Assembly (NCBI GenBank): GCA_025526915.1
Contig: JAHLKH010000070.1
Span: 58,110 to 122,109, forward strand
DNA: 64,000 bases
Reading direction: 5' to 3'
DNA from: Entophlyctis helioformis
Taxonomy: Eukaryota > Chytridiomycota > Chytridiomycetes > Chytridiales > Chytriomycetaceae
The notes under the pieces are model-generated. The model was not told the DNA's origin, ran no database searches, and saw nothing but the letters and a program-made list of their open reading frames with translations. The translations under genes were made by a program, and so were the position numbers. Of the stretch, positions 23,701 through 36,300 are shown piece by piece; the first letter of the stretch is position 1; the number at the start of each line of letters is the position of its first letter.

Positions 23701-25155
23701 CAAAGGAAGAGCGGTCGCAGCAAGCCATAGAGCAGATTATCAAGATTCTATCGATCCGGCTGCGATCCTTTTCTCAGTTTCCCTATAGCACAAAACTCCA
23801 CTTTTGCAGAATAATGCAGGTACGTCGTTTGTTGAAGCTTTCTGTCTTGGATGTGTTTTTAGCTTGGCGTACTCACGATGAGTGTTGAACATGCACAGTA
23901 CGAAAAATTTGAGGCTGTAAGTGCGGACGATGCTTTGACGTTTCTCAGAGTCGACTAATGCATGTGGATACGGCAGGGAGCATTGATTGTAAAGGAGGGT
24001 CACATATCGCTTTCGTACTATCTCATTGTCAGTGGGCAGCTGGAAGTGTTTATCCTGCGCGACGGCTTCAGGCACCGGGTACGCGGAGAAGTCATTCACG
24101 GAGCAACACTTTTAAAACCAACTAACCAGTGTGCATCCCATCCAGCTCAACCTACTCAATCCCGGAGATAGCTTTGGCCGTGTGCAGCTGCTAAAGGATA
24201 ACAACACGGCATGCATTTCAACGCTGATGGATACAGAGCTGCTGCGCATTGACAAAGGTACCAGACACATAATATGCATCGATTCAATGCTACGCATGTC
24301 AACCAACTCAACCATCCATTTGCTGTCGTGGTGTTGTCAATCTGAAGAGGAGGCCGCCAAGGTGATGATCACGAGCACGGTATCCAACTGCATACCAAAA
24401 ACTGACTCTTTCGTGTTCCCGAACAGACATCCGTGCTCAACGACCAGCAAGAGACGCTTTCACAGCTGCGACGCGTTCCTCATTTCAGCCTGTCCGACTC
24501 GTTCATCAAGGAATGCTCTAGCATGTTCACGGTGCTGACGTACGAGCCCAACGAGACCATTCTCTTTGAAGGCGCCAAGAATGTGCTGCTGCATTGGATT
24601 GTGGTTGGCCAATGCCGATGCACAAAGGTCGTGCCATTTCTGCAGCGCAAGGTCAAGACTGGTGCGGCAACCACGCGGACGGTGCTCTTTCCGCACACGA
24701 CTCCAAACAGCGCAAGCTCTTCATCTGCGCACGACCAGTCGTTGATGCACCAAGTAGCCGGCGAGGTCGTGTCTGAAGAGATTGTCAACAACCTGCTCAC
24801 GATTCATGAGCTGGGTTTCGGCGACCACTTTCCAGATCTGCCCAAACCACCTGGCTTTGCCTGGATTACAGAAGCCATGTTTGAGCGGCACAAGTACCTG
24901 GATTACCTCGAAAGCATGCCACCGCAGCAGCCCGAGGCCAAGTCGTTCACATCGGTTGTCGCGAACAGCAAAGTCGTCATCGCGTCTATCCCGCTTGTCG
25001 ACTATGCCCGCGTCGCACCGCCCAAGATGGTGCTTTGGATGTTCAACAATGCGTGCATGCCGGTGACTTCGGTGGCTGACTTGCAGCAGGCATATCTCGA
25101 AAAGCGAAAGTGGGACACGTACAAAAAGGAGGTCGTGAAGGAGTTGCGGAAATAA
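20774..25155 (+). CDS. Array gene D: CNBD2-like protein with degenerate phosphate cassette
   Basis: Likely start ATG 20774 (MRLLPALPNSGNQ), 65 bp after gene C; several small exons follow to about 21150, then a Ser/Pro/Gln-rich tail to 23633. Frame changes in the tail near 21430-21490 (possibly a ~55-nt intron), 21797 and 23329; the last two sit in AAAAG runs that look one A short. Structured exons: to 23633 (LLGIRMTGEFKDI, LLYMLRSHQEHAD), 23682-23819, an 18-nt exon 23899-23916 (YEKFEA), 23977-24078 (GALIVKEGHISLSYYLIVSG), 24146-24257 (GDSFGRVQLLKDNNTACIST), micro-exon 24348-24361 and 24427-25155. In the cassette both the Glu (now Arg) and the Arg (now Asn) are replaced, so cyclic-nucleotide binding by domain 1 is doubtful. 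The last exon has an extra Ser-rich insertion. The stop overlaps AATAAA. Confidence 0.72.
23899..23916 (+). other. 18-nt exon, array gene D
   Basis: TACGAAAAATTTGAGGCT between CACAG and GTAAGT, encoding YEKFEA. It corresponds to the YERFPK segment that in genes A, C, E and F is part of the preceding exon, so D has an extra intron here. Gene G has an equivalent but longer 36-nt exon at 38022-38057. Confidence 0.7.
24348..24361 (+). other. 14-nt micro-exon, array gene D
   Basis: Sequence AGGAGGCCGCCAAG between CTGAAG and GTGATG. Same length and phase as in A, C and F, different codons: the linker becomes IDK-EEAAK-TSV. Conservation of length with sequence change argues that it is a real exon. 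Confidence 0.78.
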
Positions 25156-25220
25156 ACACAGATCTCCGGGAACCAACTCTCTGCTCTCTGGCCCCAAGAA
25201 CCAACGGCAACATTCGACAA

Positions 25221-28200
25221 ATGCAGCGACGGCCGACACAGATACAGCGCACAGAAGCAACCGTGCCCGGATATGCGCCGTCTGGTGCAGACGGCTCGGC
25301 TGATAAAGACGGAAGGGCGATGCTGCCGCAAAAGGCCCCAACCGAGTCGCTGCAATCGGACACGAAACGGACACGGCCGCGCATTCCGTCCATAGCACCA
25401 GCGCCAGGCGACCATCCAGCCATCGCAGGAATTCATTCCGCTGTCACAATGGCTGGCGGATCTGGCCCAGTTGCTACTTTGGCAGCAGCCGCAAACGCCA
25501 CTCCAGCAGCCGCGTCGCCGGCACCGACGCGGCGGCGTCCGCACATTGGCGAGCTCAAGTCGCAAAGCTTTTCTTCCAACTACCAGACGTCAGGTACGCA
25601 CGTGTGTTCTGCGCAGCCTGCAATGCACGGCCATGGGCACGTGCATCTGGATTGATTGTTCAGCGCGACTCGGCCGGCTAACCTCCGTCGACAGCACGAC
25701 CCGAGTCGAATCTGGCTGCTGCACAAGCGGCAATCGGACACACTGGCGGGCTGATCACTCGTCTGCGTGCACCGAGTGCGGCTGCAGCCAGTGTCAGCAT
25801 TGCATCGGCAAGTGCTGCATTGGCTGGCAGTGGCTCTGGCACTAGTATTTCTGGCGCTGCTGGCGGCGAAACGCCAAGCCCATCTAGCAGCAGCAACCCG
25901 TTGGCCAACAGCAGCAATTACCTCGATTGCAAGGACACCACGGCTTTGCGACGTGGCACAGACAGCCGGAAAGTACAAGAATCGCAATCCATGGGCTCGC
26001 CGTCAGCATCCACCGGTGAGGCATCATCTATTCTGCAACCTTCCGAGCAGCAGCAGCAGCAGCAGCAGCACGTCTCGAGAAAAGCAAGTACCATCTCAGG
26101 AAACGCAGCCAAGGTGTCTGGCATCACGTCATCGGCTTTGCAGCGGTTCAGGCATCAAGCACGCCTTCTGGAACTCCCCCGCGCGTTGGATCAGATGGCT
26201 ACAACACTCCAACACTTGCAGGTGCCTCAACACCAGCCGGCTCAGGAACACCGCCAATCGCTCCCGCAAAAACGCTTCTCCGCTCAATGACGGCACATGC
26301 TCGGCCACATACTGCCGTGCGCTCCTCGGCGTCTCCTTCTGGTGCGCTGCCGGGACCCGGCGGCTCCGCAGGCGGCTCTCCTTCAGGTGCTGCATCTTCC
26401 TCTCCTTCTGCTTCAATCCCGACTGCTTCAGTCGCGACAAGCACGGCCAAAGGACTTGCGATATCCACTCTGGGCACCATTGCAGCCAACGTCGCCAATG
26501 ACCCGCCAAAGCTGTCGCGGCCAAAGACGCGCGGTCGTCTTCAGCAACAGTCGCCATCGGCAGGAATCGATTCACGGCGGCCAGAGTTCAAGTCCAATTC
26601 AGACGATGGCATATCTGCACTGTCGCCAATGTCCCCAGGAGACCTGATATCATCCAGCGAAGCAGGGTGGCTGTCGGACAAACTGAAGGCGGCCGATGCA
26701 TTCTTGTCATCCAGCGGCAGCGATACGGCAGTAGATAGCAACCCAGATATTGCCAGCAGCTTGGCGCCTCCTTCTTCGGCAAGGAAGATGTCGATCTTGG
26801 CGCGTCCACGGCTGGCATCAGCAGCATCGTTTGCAGCCAACTCTCTGCTCAGCCAGTCGACCCCCTCACCGCCACTCACAACGTCGCTATCGCCATCGCA
26901 GCCTCTGTCCCCAAACCAGCCTCCGCTGCAGCCTTCATTGACTGCGCAGAGCCCTGCTGTTATGCGCAATGTGGGCTTGAATGCCTCATCGGGGCCGGAG
27001 CTGCTTCCCGGTCTGGTGAAAGCCCGCCCGAGCCTCGCACAGCTAGGTGCACTTCCGCAGATGCAGCGACGCAAGACCTTTGCACGCTCGCCATCCATTC
27101 GTCCCGACTCGCACGAGCCAGCCCAGACCGCAGCAATAATGCCGGCTCGGACATCAAGCAGACACTTGCATTCCTTGCACCATCAGCAAATGGACCGGCT
27201 GTGGCTCGTGGAGCTGCACCAAGCACGCCAGTTCAGCCACCCGCAGCGGCAGAAACTCGCACCGAGCCTCGGCTTCGTCGTGTGCGCTCTCACCAAATCG
27301 AGCCATTCATCATTGAGCACTGGCGTATTGCATTCACGTACTTTCGTATTGCGAACCAGCTCAAACGCACCTTCGAGTCTGTCCACAGCAGGGTCCAGAG
27401 CGTGTTTGAGACGCCTCTCAAGGAGCCTGGCGGTCTTTCGTTCTTACTGCGTCTGCAGCTCCAGACTAGCGACTCGTCCATGTCTCAAAAGGTTTGCGTT
27501 GGCTCATGTACGAATGCAGGGGACACAGTCAAGGTGGACTGATGTGACGTGGATGCCAGATATGCAAGCTGCTGGAGCCGCAAGATCGCTCGCGCGAGAC
27601 GCTTGATGCGGTACAGCGCCTGCTTGCGTTCAGGGTGCGCAGCTTTGCACAGTTTGCACTCGACCAACGACTGCGGTTCTGCATGATCATGCAGTATGAA
27701 AAGTTTCCAAAGGTTTGCATGCGCATATTCGTGCTTTCCAACAGACATGGCGCGTCACTTACACTACGAAATGTACCCGCACGCAGCAAACAGTGATTGT
27801 CAAGGAAGGCCATAACGCATGGTCCTTTTACTTTATCCTCAATGGACAAGTCGAAATCTTCATGGTCAAGAACGGATACAGAAACAGAGTTTGTTCAAAC
27901 AGATTGCTTAACGGTCCGCGTCTCTGCTCATGGCACCAGGCTGACATGTGCCGCCAGCTGAATGTGCTCAACACAGGAGACAGTCTTGGGCGTGTGCAGC
28001 TCATCAATGATCGCAGAGCAGCATCGGTGGCGACCCTCACAGACTGCGAGTTTTTGCGCATCGACAAGTTGGACTTTAAGGAGATCACCAACCTCAAGGA
28101 CCAGAAGCACCATGCCGCAAACTCGCGATGCTGTCGACCATTCCCGTCTTCCAAACGACGCCCGAGTTTCCCGAGAACGCCGCCAACCTGTTCGAGATCA

Positions 28201-28784
28201 TCACATACGAGCCAAACGAAACCATCATCTACGAGGGGACAGAGGCTGGCCAGCTGTTCTGGATCCTCAAGGGAACGTGCCGGTGCGTCAAGGTGGTGCC
28301 GTTTGTGCAGAAAAAGGTCAAGGTTGGATTCTCGACCATGAATAAGCACCTCACGCCATACAATCCGTCCATGACGCTCGCGGCCGACGAGGAGATTATC
28401 CAGAATCTGCTCACCATCCAGGAGCTCGAGCACGGCGACCACTTTCCTGGGATCCCTGCATACCAGGACGACGACTACACCAACGAGTTTACATTCAAGA
28501 AGGAAAAGTACGTACACCAGCTGGAGCTCGAGGATCCCACCAACCCCAAGACCAAGGCGGGCTTCTCTGTCGTCGCGTCCACGCAGGTCGAGGCTGCCGT
28601 CATCTCTCGCCTGGACTATGTTCGCGCCGCCACCAAGGAGATGCTTGTTGAGACACTGCGGTCCAAGAACCTGCATCAAGTGTCGATGGCGCAGCTGCAA
28701 GAAGCGTTTCTTGACAAGTGGAAGTGGGACATTTACAAGAAGCAGGTTGTCAACTCGGTCCAGTACAAAACGCATGGCACTTAA
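25221..28784 (+). CDS. Array gene E: CNBD2-like protein, copy without the linker introns
   Basis: Candidate start ATG 25221 (MQRRPTQIQRTEATVP), 65 bp after gene D. The Ser/Pro-rich tail runs to 27491 through a first intron at about 25594 and frame changes near 26140 and 27110. Structured exons: helix region IEHWRIAFTYFRIANQLKRT ending 27491, then 27569-27712 (RSFAQFALDQRLRF), 27787-27888 (QTVIVKEGHNAWSFYFILNG) and 27958-28784. The last exon includes the rest of domain 1 (GDSLGRVQLINDRRAASVAT), the linker LDFKE that is a micro-exon in other copies, and all of domain 2. Both linker introns are therefore absent. A one-base frame change near 28115 (CATGCCGCAA) would be cured by one extra C; with it the exon is 828 nt. 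The cassette Glu is replaced by Arg; the Arg is kept. AATAAA overlaps the stop. Confidence 0.75.
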
Positions 28785-28895
28785 TAAAGATGCATGGGGG
28801 CAATATGGCCCAATACCCAAAGATACCCGTGCTGCGTTCGGTGGATTCAAATGGGTCTGCGGCGATACGGCTTTCTGTCTCGTTCACACTGACAA

Positions 28896-31800
28896 ATGGA
28901 TGCCATCAAGAGGCTGACTGCGCGTCGCGCTCCGCTGGCACCACTCACCCCAGGACCTGGCGCAGGCGCTGTCGGCGACGGCAGTGGCAGCGGTAGCGGC
29001 AGCGGCACTGCAGGCGATGCGATCCCCAACAGCGACGGTCTGATTGCGTTTCCATCGTCTGCCCCGGCAGGAGCAGCCGCCGGAAACAGCAGCAGCAACG
29101 CCACACCCATCACCCGACGCAGAAGAGCTGGATCGAATGGGCAGAGCGACAAGGCCGAGATATCGCCAGAGACTCTGGCTGTGCAAGACAGCGACGTAGT
29201 CGCCCGCCGTCGTACAGTGTCGGTTGGCCAGGCGGACAAGCGCAGGCTGTTTTCGGGCGGGACGCTGTCTGTAGTCACGCAGCAAGCGCCGCCAAAGATG
29301 CCACATACCGTACTACCCGCTGTCGATGCCCACAAAGCGATCGCAACGCCAGACGTCGAGGCACTCAGCCCGCCGACGTTCACTGTCGGGGGTGGCAGTG
29401 GCGGCGGTGGCGGTAGTCTGGCTGTTGCTGGTGGGTTTGTTGGATCTGGCATTTCCACTCGGCCGTCGTCGGCTCTCATGTCAATAAGTGCAGCATCTCA
29501 ACAACAACAGCAGCAGCAGTATGTGGCAGTTTCGCGTGAGCGAAGTGCGATCGGGCCTTCCATCGCAGGACACATGACAGCAGGCGCCGCCAATCACTCG
29601 TTGCTACGCAAGTCGCCCGGAGAAACGTCGCCAGACATGTCTTCGGGAGTCTCACGCGGCGAGTCGGTGAAACGACATGGCAGCAAGTCTGGCGGTGGCG
29701 AGACATCCCCAGACATGTCAACAGGCATTTCTCGCGGCGAATCGTTGAAACGGCACGGCACTATGGGCACGGACAAGTCGATCATGTCTGTCAATGGCCC
29801 GCTTTCAGCCACCAAGCCGCCGGAAGGTGCGGCGAGCCATGATCTGCCACTGAGGCGCAAACGGACTGTGCAGAATGTACAGCGCCAGACCAGTATCAAG
29901 CAAGATCGCGAGCTTCCAGAAGCAGCAGGCAGCAGCAGCAGCTCAAATGGAGGGCTGCCCATGGCAGGATCCAACAGCACCAGTTCATTCGGCAGCAACA
30001 CAAGCAGCGGCAGTATCAGCCCAATCCACATTGGCGCATCTGGAAACGCCCTCGTCACGCCGCAATTGCAAATGACTCCATTGTCGCCCATCCCACCGAT
30101 CCCGTCATCATCCTTGTCGCAGTCCTACGGCAGGTCCAACTCTCACCAGCCATTCCTCAGCTCGCGACTGCACGAGGGATCGTTGTCATCGACGCTGGAC
30201 ATGGGATTCAGCGGCAACATGGACATCAGCGGGTCGAGTCTGGCCGTCAACTTTGACTCGCCATCGGGTCTAAGCCCGTCAGCATCGTCGGCCACCATGG
30301 GCCTCAATGCGTCATTCAATGGATCGTCGTACTTGGAGTCAGGGCTCGGCGTGTCACTGGGTGTCAGCATAACAGGGGCCGGTGCACGCACGAGCACGAG
30401 CACAAGCACAGGCACGGCCAGCACATCGGCAAGTCTGGCGCCACCGCGTCTAGGCGCTGGTCTGCGATCTGCTTCACCATCCACCAGCACTCTTCTCACC
30501 CCAACATCGCCAAACCCGACGTCCACATCAGCACGTTCGTCACTGTCTCCTGGAGATGCTGTCAGAGTGCCATCCAGACAGCGTTCAGTCAGTGAGGGTC
30601 CGCGATCGGCCGCTGGCTCGCATGACGGGTCGACTGTCTCTCTGAAGCCGCATCCGCCGCAGTTTGCACCACCATCCCAGTCGCAGTCCCAGTCCCAGTC
30701 GCAGTCGCACGCTGCGCCTTCCAATAAGAGCGTCGTTGACATAACGCACGAGTCAAGTACCTTGATGTTGCCAGAGAGTCCCGGCCGCCAGCGTTCGAGA
30801 TCCGTAACCAATGCATCTGAAGGGCTGCCGCGACAACTGGCCAGCAAAGGTGTCTCGGATGCATCTGAAAATACCAGCCTTTCTCCAGCAGTCGACAGTC
30901 CAGGTCGGCAGCGGGCACGATCCGTTGCCGTTGAAAACATGCCTCGGAAACGGCCGAGTGTCAACTTGAACGACGGAGCGACGCTCATGCCAGGTGGTAA
31001 TCTTCATTTGAATATTGCGAGTGCATCTGGCGCTCCGGGGGCCGCATCGCCGTCATCGCCACTTCCCAGACGGTCGTTTGTGATTGGCATGGGTCAGAGG
31101 ACGGCTTCCAACAACCCTGCAACAGCCGTAGCATTCACAGCAGATCCAGAAGATGCAGCAAACGCACTCGCACCGGGATCTGGGACCGGAAGTATGCTAG
31201 AGCCTGGAGTGCCTGCTGCTGCTGCCTCGGCCAATGCAGAGCACGTGCTTTCGAAGCGATCAACCATTCTCAAGCGCGAGCAGACCAATGCAGGCATCAA
31301 GACCAAGATTGCCAAAGAGGTTGAAGAGGTGCTCAACCGGCCCATACCACATCTCGCGCAACTCCAAAAGGCAGCGCGCATGGCCATGATCATCAAAGAG
31401 GCGACATCCACCAGACGCGAGACAAGTGTCTCCAAGGCAGACGCAGCAGTAATGGCAGCAGCGGCGGCAGCAACTGCAAGCATGCGACCTAAAGTCCATA
31501 TCAAGAATAGCAAGTTTTACAAGGACTGGCGCCGTGCAATTGCTTGCACTCTGATGGGCATACGCATTGGGCGACAGTATCGCGAGACGGCACGCAGGAC
31601 GCAGCTTGTGCGACTGGTGCCGACACGCGAAACAGGCGTACTCACCTACCTGCTCAAGAACCACAAGTCCCAAGCAGACTCCAACTTGTCGCAGAAGGTG
31701 TGTTTTGCGCGACTGATTGACAAGCCCCAACCTAAATGCGGCACTAACTGCTTTGGTTGCAGATATCAAAGCTGCTTGATCCGATGGTGGAGCGATCCAA

Positions 31801-33112
31801 AGAAACCATCGAGATGGCCGAACGGATTCTGACGTTTCGTGTCCGCAGCTTTGCACGCTTCTCCATGACGCAGCGTCTCAAGCTGTGCCACCTGATGCAG
31901 TACGAGCGGTTTCCAGCAGTACGTTGGTGCGCATCATATCATGGCTGGATTTCAGCTAACGGCATTCGCGCGTGCTCTGATCAGGAAACGCTGGTCGTCA
32001 AAGAAGGGCACACGGCGTGGTCGTTTTACTTTATCATGAGCGGACAAGTCGAGGTCTTCCTTGTACGAGACTCCATGCGGCATCGGGTAAGTGCTGCGAT
32101 CGTGCTGCTTGGATTGCGTATGATGGGCGTGCCTCTCACCTTGGCGATCTGCTGCTGCGGACAGGTCAATATCCTCAATGCAGGCGACTCGTTTGGTGCC
32201 GTTCAGCTAATCGACGATTTGAGAACAGCCTGCATTGCGACTGTGGTCGAATGCGAGTTTCTGCGCGTTGACAAGCGTACGTTGAGTGCTTGCACGCCCC
32301 ATTTCTTGCCCACTTGAGTGCTGATATTCATATCCTGCTCGGGTACCCATCCAAATGCTCAGACGATTACCTTGACGTAAGTGTGGCACGATCCTTGCTG
32401 GCAACCTGGGGCATGCCCAGACTGACACATTGGATCGCAGATTACGAATGCCAAGGATCCCAAGCATCTCGCCAGGCAGCTCAAGGTTATCAGCGACGTG
32501 CCCGATCTTGCACCCGTTGCCTCACACGTCAATCCATTCTTTGACATCAGCACGTACGAGCCCAACGAAACCATTGTCTACGAAGCGAGCGAGGTGACCA
32601 AGATCCACTGGATCCTGGGCGGCACGTGTCGATGCCTTAAAGTCGTGCCGTTTGTGCAAAAGAAGATCCAAATCGGATTCGAAAAGGCGGCCAAGCAGCT
32701 CAAGGCGTACGACGGCGTGTCTCCGTGCGGCCCAGACGAAGAGGTCATCGAAACCGTACTCACCATCCAGGACTTTGAGATGTGGGACCATTTTCCAGGG
32801 CTGCCGCCGCTCGTTGAAGAGACGGACGAGTACCGGTTCAGAAAGGACGAGTATCTATACGCCATCGAGGGCAAGGAAATGACGGCACGGTTGAGGGCCG
32901 AGTACTCGGTGATTGCGTCAACCAAGGTGGAAGTGGCGTCCATCTCGATTGGAGATTTCCTGCGCATGGCAACTCCCAGCGTCATTCTCGGCGTGCTCAA
33001 CAACAAGAACCTGGCCAACGTCACCACCGCAATGCTGCAAGAAGCGTACCTCGAGAAGCGCAAGTGGGAGCTGTTCAAAAAGAATGTTGTGCAGCAAGTC
33101 CATCGAAAATGA
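28896..33112 (+). CDS. Array gene F: CNBD2-like protein
   Basis: Starts at ATG 28896 (MDAIKRLTARRAPLAPL). One uninterrupted exon to 31697 encodes about 930 residues: Gly/Ser-rich low complexity, a 22-25 residue direct repeat (GETSPDMSSGVSRGESVKRH and GETSPDMSTGISRGESLKRH), an Ala-rich run, then the helix DWRRAIACTLMGIRIGRQYR. Exons 31763-31918, 31984-32086 (ETLVVKEGHTAWSFYFIMSG), 32165-32276 (GDSFGAVQLIDDLRTACIAT), micro-exon 32363-32376 (linker HDYLD) and 32441-33112 complete it; the last exon is exactly 224 codons. No frame break was found here, so this is the best reference copy. The cassette Glu is Ala, the Arg is retained. Domain 2 reads NETIVYEASEVTKIHWILGG, and the C-terminus ends KRKWELFKKNVVQQVHRK. 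Confidence 0.82.
32363..32376 (+). other. 14-nt micro-exon, array gene F
   Basis: Sequence ACGATTACCTTGAC between CTCAG and GTAAGT (a strong donor). It completes a CAC codon and adds DYLD, giving VDK-HDYLD-ITN. Confidence 0.8.
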
Positions 33113-33379
33113 AGCATGCATTCGCATACCGACTGGCCGGCAGCTATACAGCCTCCCTATCTCTCTGAGAATGCCCCTGCTGGAATCCGCGACCCTCACG
33201 AGCCACGCAGTCTGGCTTTATCTTGGGGGCTGCTTGTTGCATTTAGCGCGAGCTGGAAAGGACGCCAAAACGTGATGCTGGCACCGCGAGAGTGGCACAG
33301 CAACGTCGCGCCATGCCAGATCCCAGACTGATCCCAGACAGATCCAAGACTCAGTTTTTCGCCAATCGACACACATTGC

Positions 33380-36300
33380 ATGCAGTCGCTGCCGCTTGTG
33401 ACAAAGAAGCAAACGGCCGAGAGCGGTGGGGCGGCCCTCAACCGCCTCGCATTCGCTCGCGAGGTTGGAGATCTGTCTGCAGCCGGCACATACGATGCTG
33501 CCCACGCCACGGGATCGAGTGCGTCAGCATCGTCCGCCATCACATCGGCCGTGCACGGCGGGGCTGCAGGAAGCGGGGGCTACACACTGGCTTCCGTCGG
33601 TCAGGCTGCGTCTGTTGTGTCGACCACGTGCTTCCCGCCACCGACCGGCAACATCGCCAACACCACCACCAGCATCAGTGGCAATGCTGGATCCCCTGTC
33701 TTCTCCAAGGGCCACACACGAATGGACTGGACAGCGCCAAAGGTTGCGTCTACGCCACGCACAGGCGATCGCAGCGGGCACAACGTGCATAATCTGGCAG
33801 GGATCGGGTTGCTTGGCGTCGGTGGTCTCCATCCTGGTGGAGCAACAGGAGCCGACGCGATGGCAACGCAAGTAGTAAGCAGACCGCGCTCAGCGCATGC
33901 ACCGCTTCACACCACGACGACAGCAACCGCGATGAATGCAGAGCGGCAGCAAACACAAGCAGCAGCCGACCAGGGAATGCAGCCGGCCCTTGTCAACGGG
34001 CACCCAATAAACAAGCGCACCAAGCAGCAGCATCAACAGCATCATCAACAGCAAGCCCAACAGCACCAGCCACATGCTGCAAATCTGAGCAATGGGGGAG
34101 CATTTCAGCAGAATCCGGTCGCGACAGCAAACGCCTCTTCAGCACCAAGAACAGATCGAGTGCGGGTCAATGTCACGCATCCATCGCCCGCACGAGCTCG
34201 CTGATGGCGGAAACGCAGATGTCAAGACGCCGTCGCCAGCCGCGCCAGCACCAACGCATCGCAGCCGAGCTCGAAGTGTGTCAAATCGGCCGTCTGTGCA
34301 GGCTCGTGATGAGGTTTTCGCCGGCAGCTCGCTTGCAGATCTGCTTGTTCCGCAGCAGCACGACACACCGCTGACAGCACGACGCAGTCCCTCTGTCAAG
34401 CGGAGTCAAAAGGGAGGAGCGGGAGCTCCAAACGCAATGGCATCTCCGTCTCCACTCAGCAGCGGTCTGGGCAATGCAGGCGGATCGTCCATTTCACCAT
34501 CAACAGCATCGGATCTTCGGCCATTGCACGACAGCCATCACCATTCCTAATGCCGCGGCTTCCAATACCAACTCGCCCGATATGGGCAGGTTGCGAACGC
34601 TGGGCACAGCACGCCGCTTGCACGGCCTCGTCCTGCCGCGCCTACGCGCCGAGAAACCGAGCCATCGGGCATGCTGATGAACCCTATTGCTGCCTCGTCT
34701 CCCACGACCACAAAAGCTCCACACACTCCACCATCGCCACACCATCCACAGCCCCCAAGTTTGCAGGTCATGCCCCAGCAGCACCAGCATGTGGCTGTTG
34801 GACAGCAAGCATCGGCCAATGCAAGCAAAGTCGCAGCACAGCCATCGGCACCTTTGCAAACACAGACCGCAGCTCATCAGCCTCATCAACCGCACCAGTC
34901 TCCCAGCGGATTGCATCAGCAGCACGCCCAACCCCAGCACGCGGCCGTGTCCACACTTGCTGCACCAAACGCGTCGTCCAAAACCCGTCCAACATCAGCT
35001 GCTCGGCGGCCACGTCCGGCTGGTGCGGCTGGTACGGCTGGTACGGCGGCTGCCAGTGGTGGAGGTCCAGTTGACTTGGCATCACCTTCGCTCTCTACAA
35101 CACCTGTCGCGTCGCCACTTGCACCAAGCAACATGGCTGCAGCACAGGGGCGTGTACCACGAGATGCACCTCTGCTAACAGTCGATGATCTCACAGGGCA
35201 GTTGGCGCGCCAGCAACCGCAACTTGCCTCTGCAGCCTCTAGTGCACACCTGGTATCGACTGGAGGGGCAGGTGTCAGTGCAACAAGCCCAGCTCTTGCC
35301 GGAAGCATGCCGTCGTCGCCAGTCATGAACAGAACCAGGCACGCGGCCCACGCGTCAATGCAACAGCATCAGCCATCGCCGCAACAGCTGCAACAGCCAT
35401 CCGCACCGCATCCACAGCAGCATCTGAAAACGGACCCAAATGGGCGCAGACCGTCGCATATCGTCACAACCAAGCCCAGTGGCGCAAGCAGCACGAGCAC
35501 GGCAGGTGGTGATCTCAGCCGCAAACCATCAGAGAACCGCCACATCAAGATCAGTGTTGAGAAAACCGACAGCACGCCCACGCTCAGTACCGGCTCCGAC
35601 CCACCCACGAGCTACGACAGCACCGAGGCAAACACCGCGGCCCTGGAAACTGTCATCCATTCCGTCTCGGACTACCAGCCTGCACCAAGCCGCCTCTCGC
35701 AGCAAGCACATCCACCGCAAGAGCAACGGACCACCCTCACGCACGCACTCGACGCACCGGCGGCGAGAAGCGGATATCTCCACGGCGGACGTGGCCATAC
35801 ACCCACCGGGCCTCACATCCAACGCATCCACATGGTCGTTCTGGTCCGCAGGCGACCGCAAGTCAAGCCACTCTGAATCGTCCGAGCGCAAGCTGTCCGT
35901 GACGCGTCTGTCGCCCCACAACGCGTCTGGGTCGAGCGTGTCGCTGTTGGGTGGCGTGCACACGATCGAGGCGGTGTCGCACGGCCAGTTGAACACGGTG
36001 GGCACCGGCGGGCCGGAGTGGTGTTGGCGTTGGCGGTGGAGTCGGCGGTGGTACAGGATCTGGTACGCATTCGCCGCGGCAGGAAGAGTTTCCGGGCACT
36101 GGCGCGGGAGCCAGTGGTGTGGGGTCCAAAACGTCGCCGCTAATGTCGCGGAAAGAGTCCAAGGTCATCAAGAGTATCTTTGCGCACGCGAGTACCAAGG
36201 ATCCGGCCGAGAATCTGGCGATGGCGTTCCAGCGACTGCGGCGGCCAAGCATGTTGAACAGTTTTCTGCATCAGGATGGCGGCAGTGCGGCGGGTGGTGG

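Noticed and set aside
26149..26290. End of an independent protein at 26290 in gene E
   Set aside because: The other frame over the same bases continues the Ser/Thr/Pro-rich tail into the next segment, so this is a frame change, not a gene end.
29594..31513. Long minus-strand frames opposite array gene F (up to about 280 codons)
   Set aside because: They mirror the Ser-rich codons of gene F and show no domain, intron or start context; typical antisense openness in GC-rich DNA.
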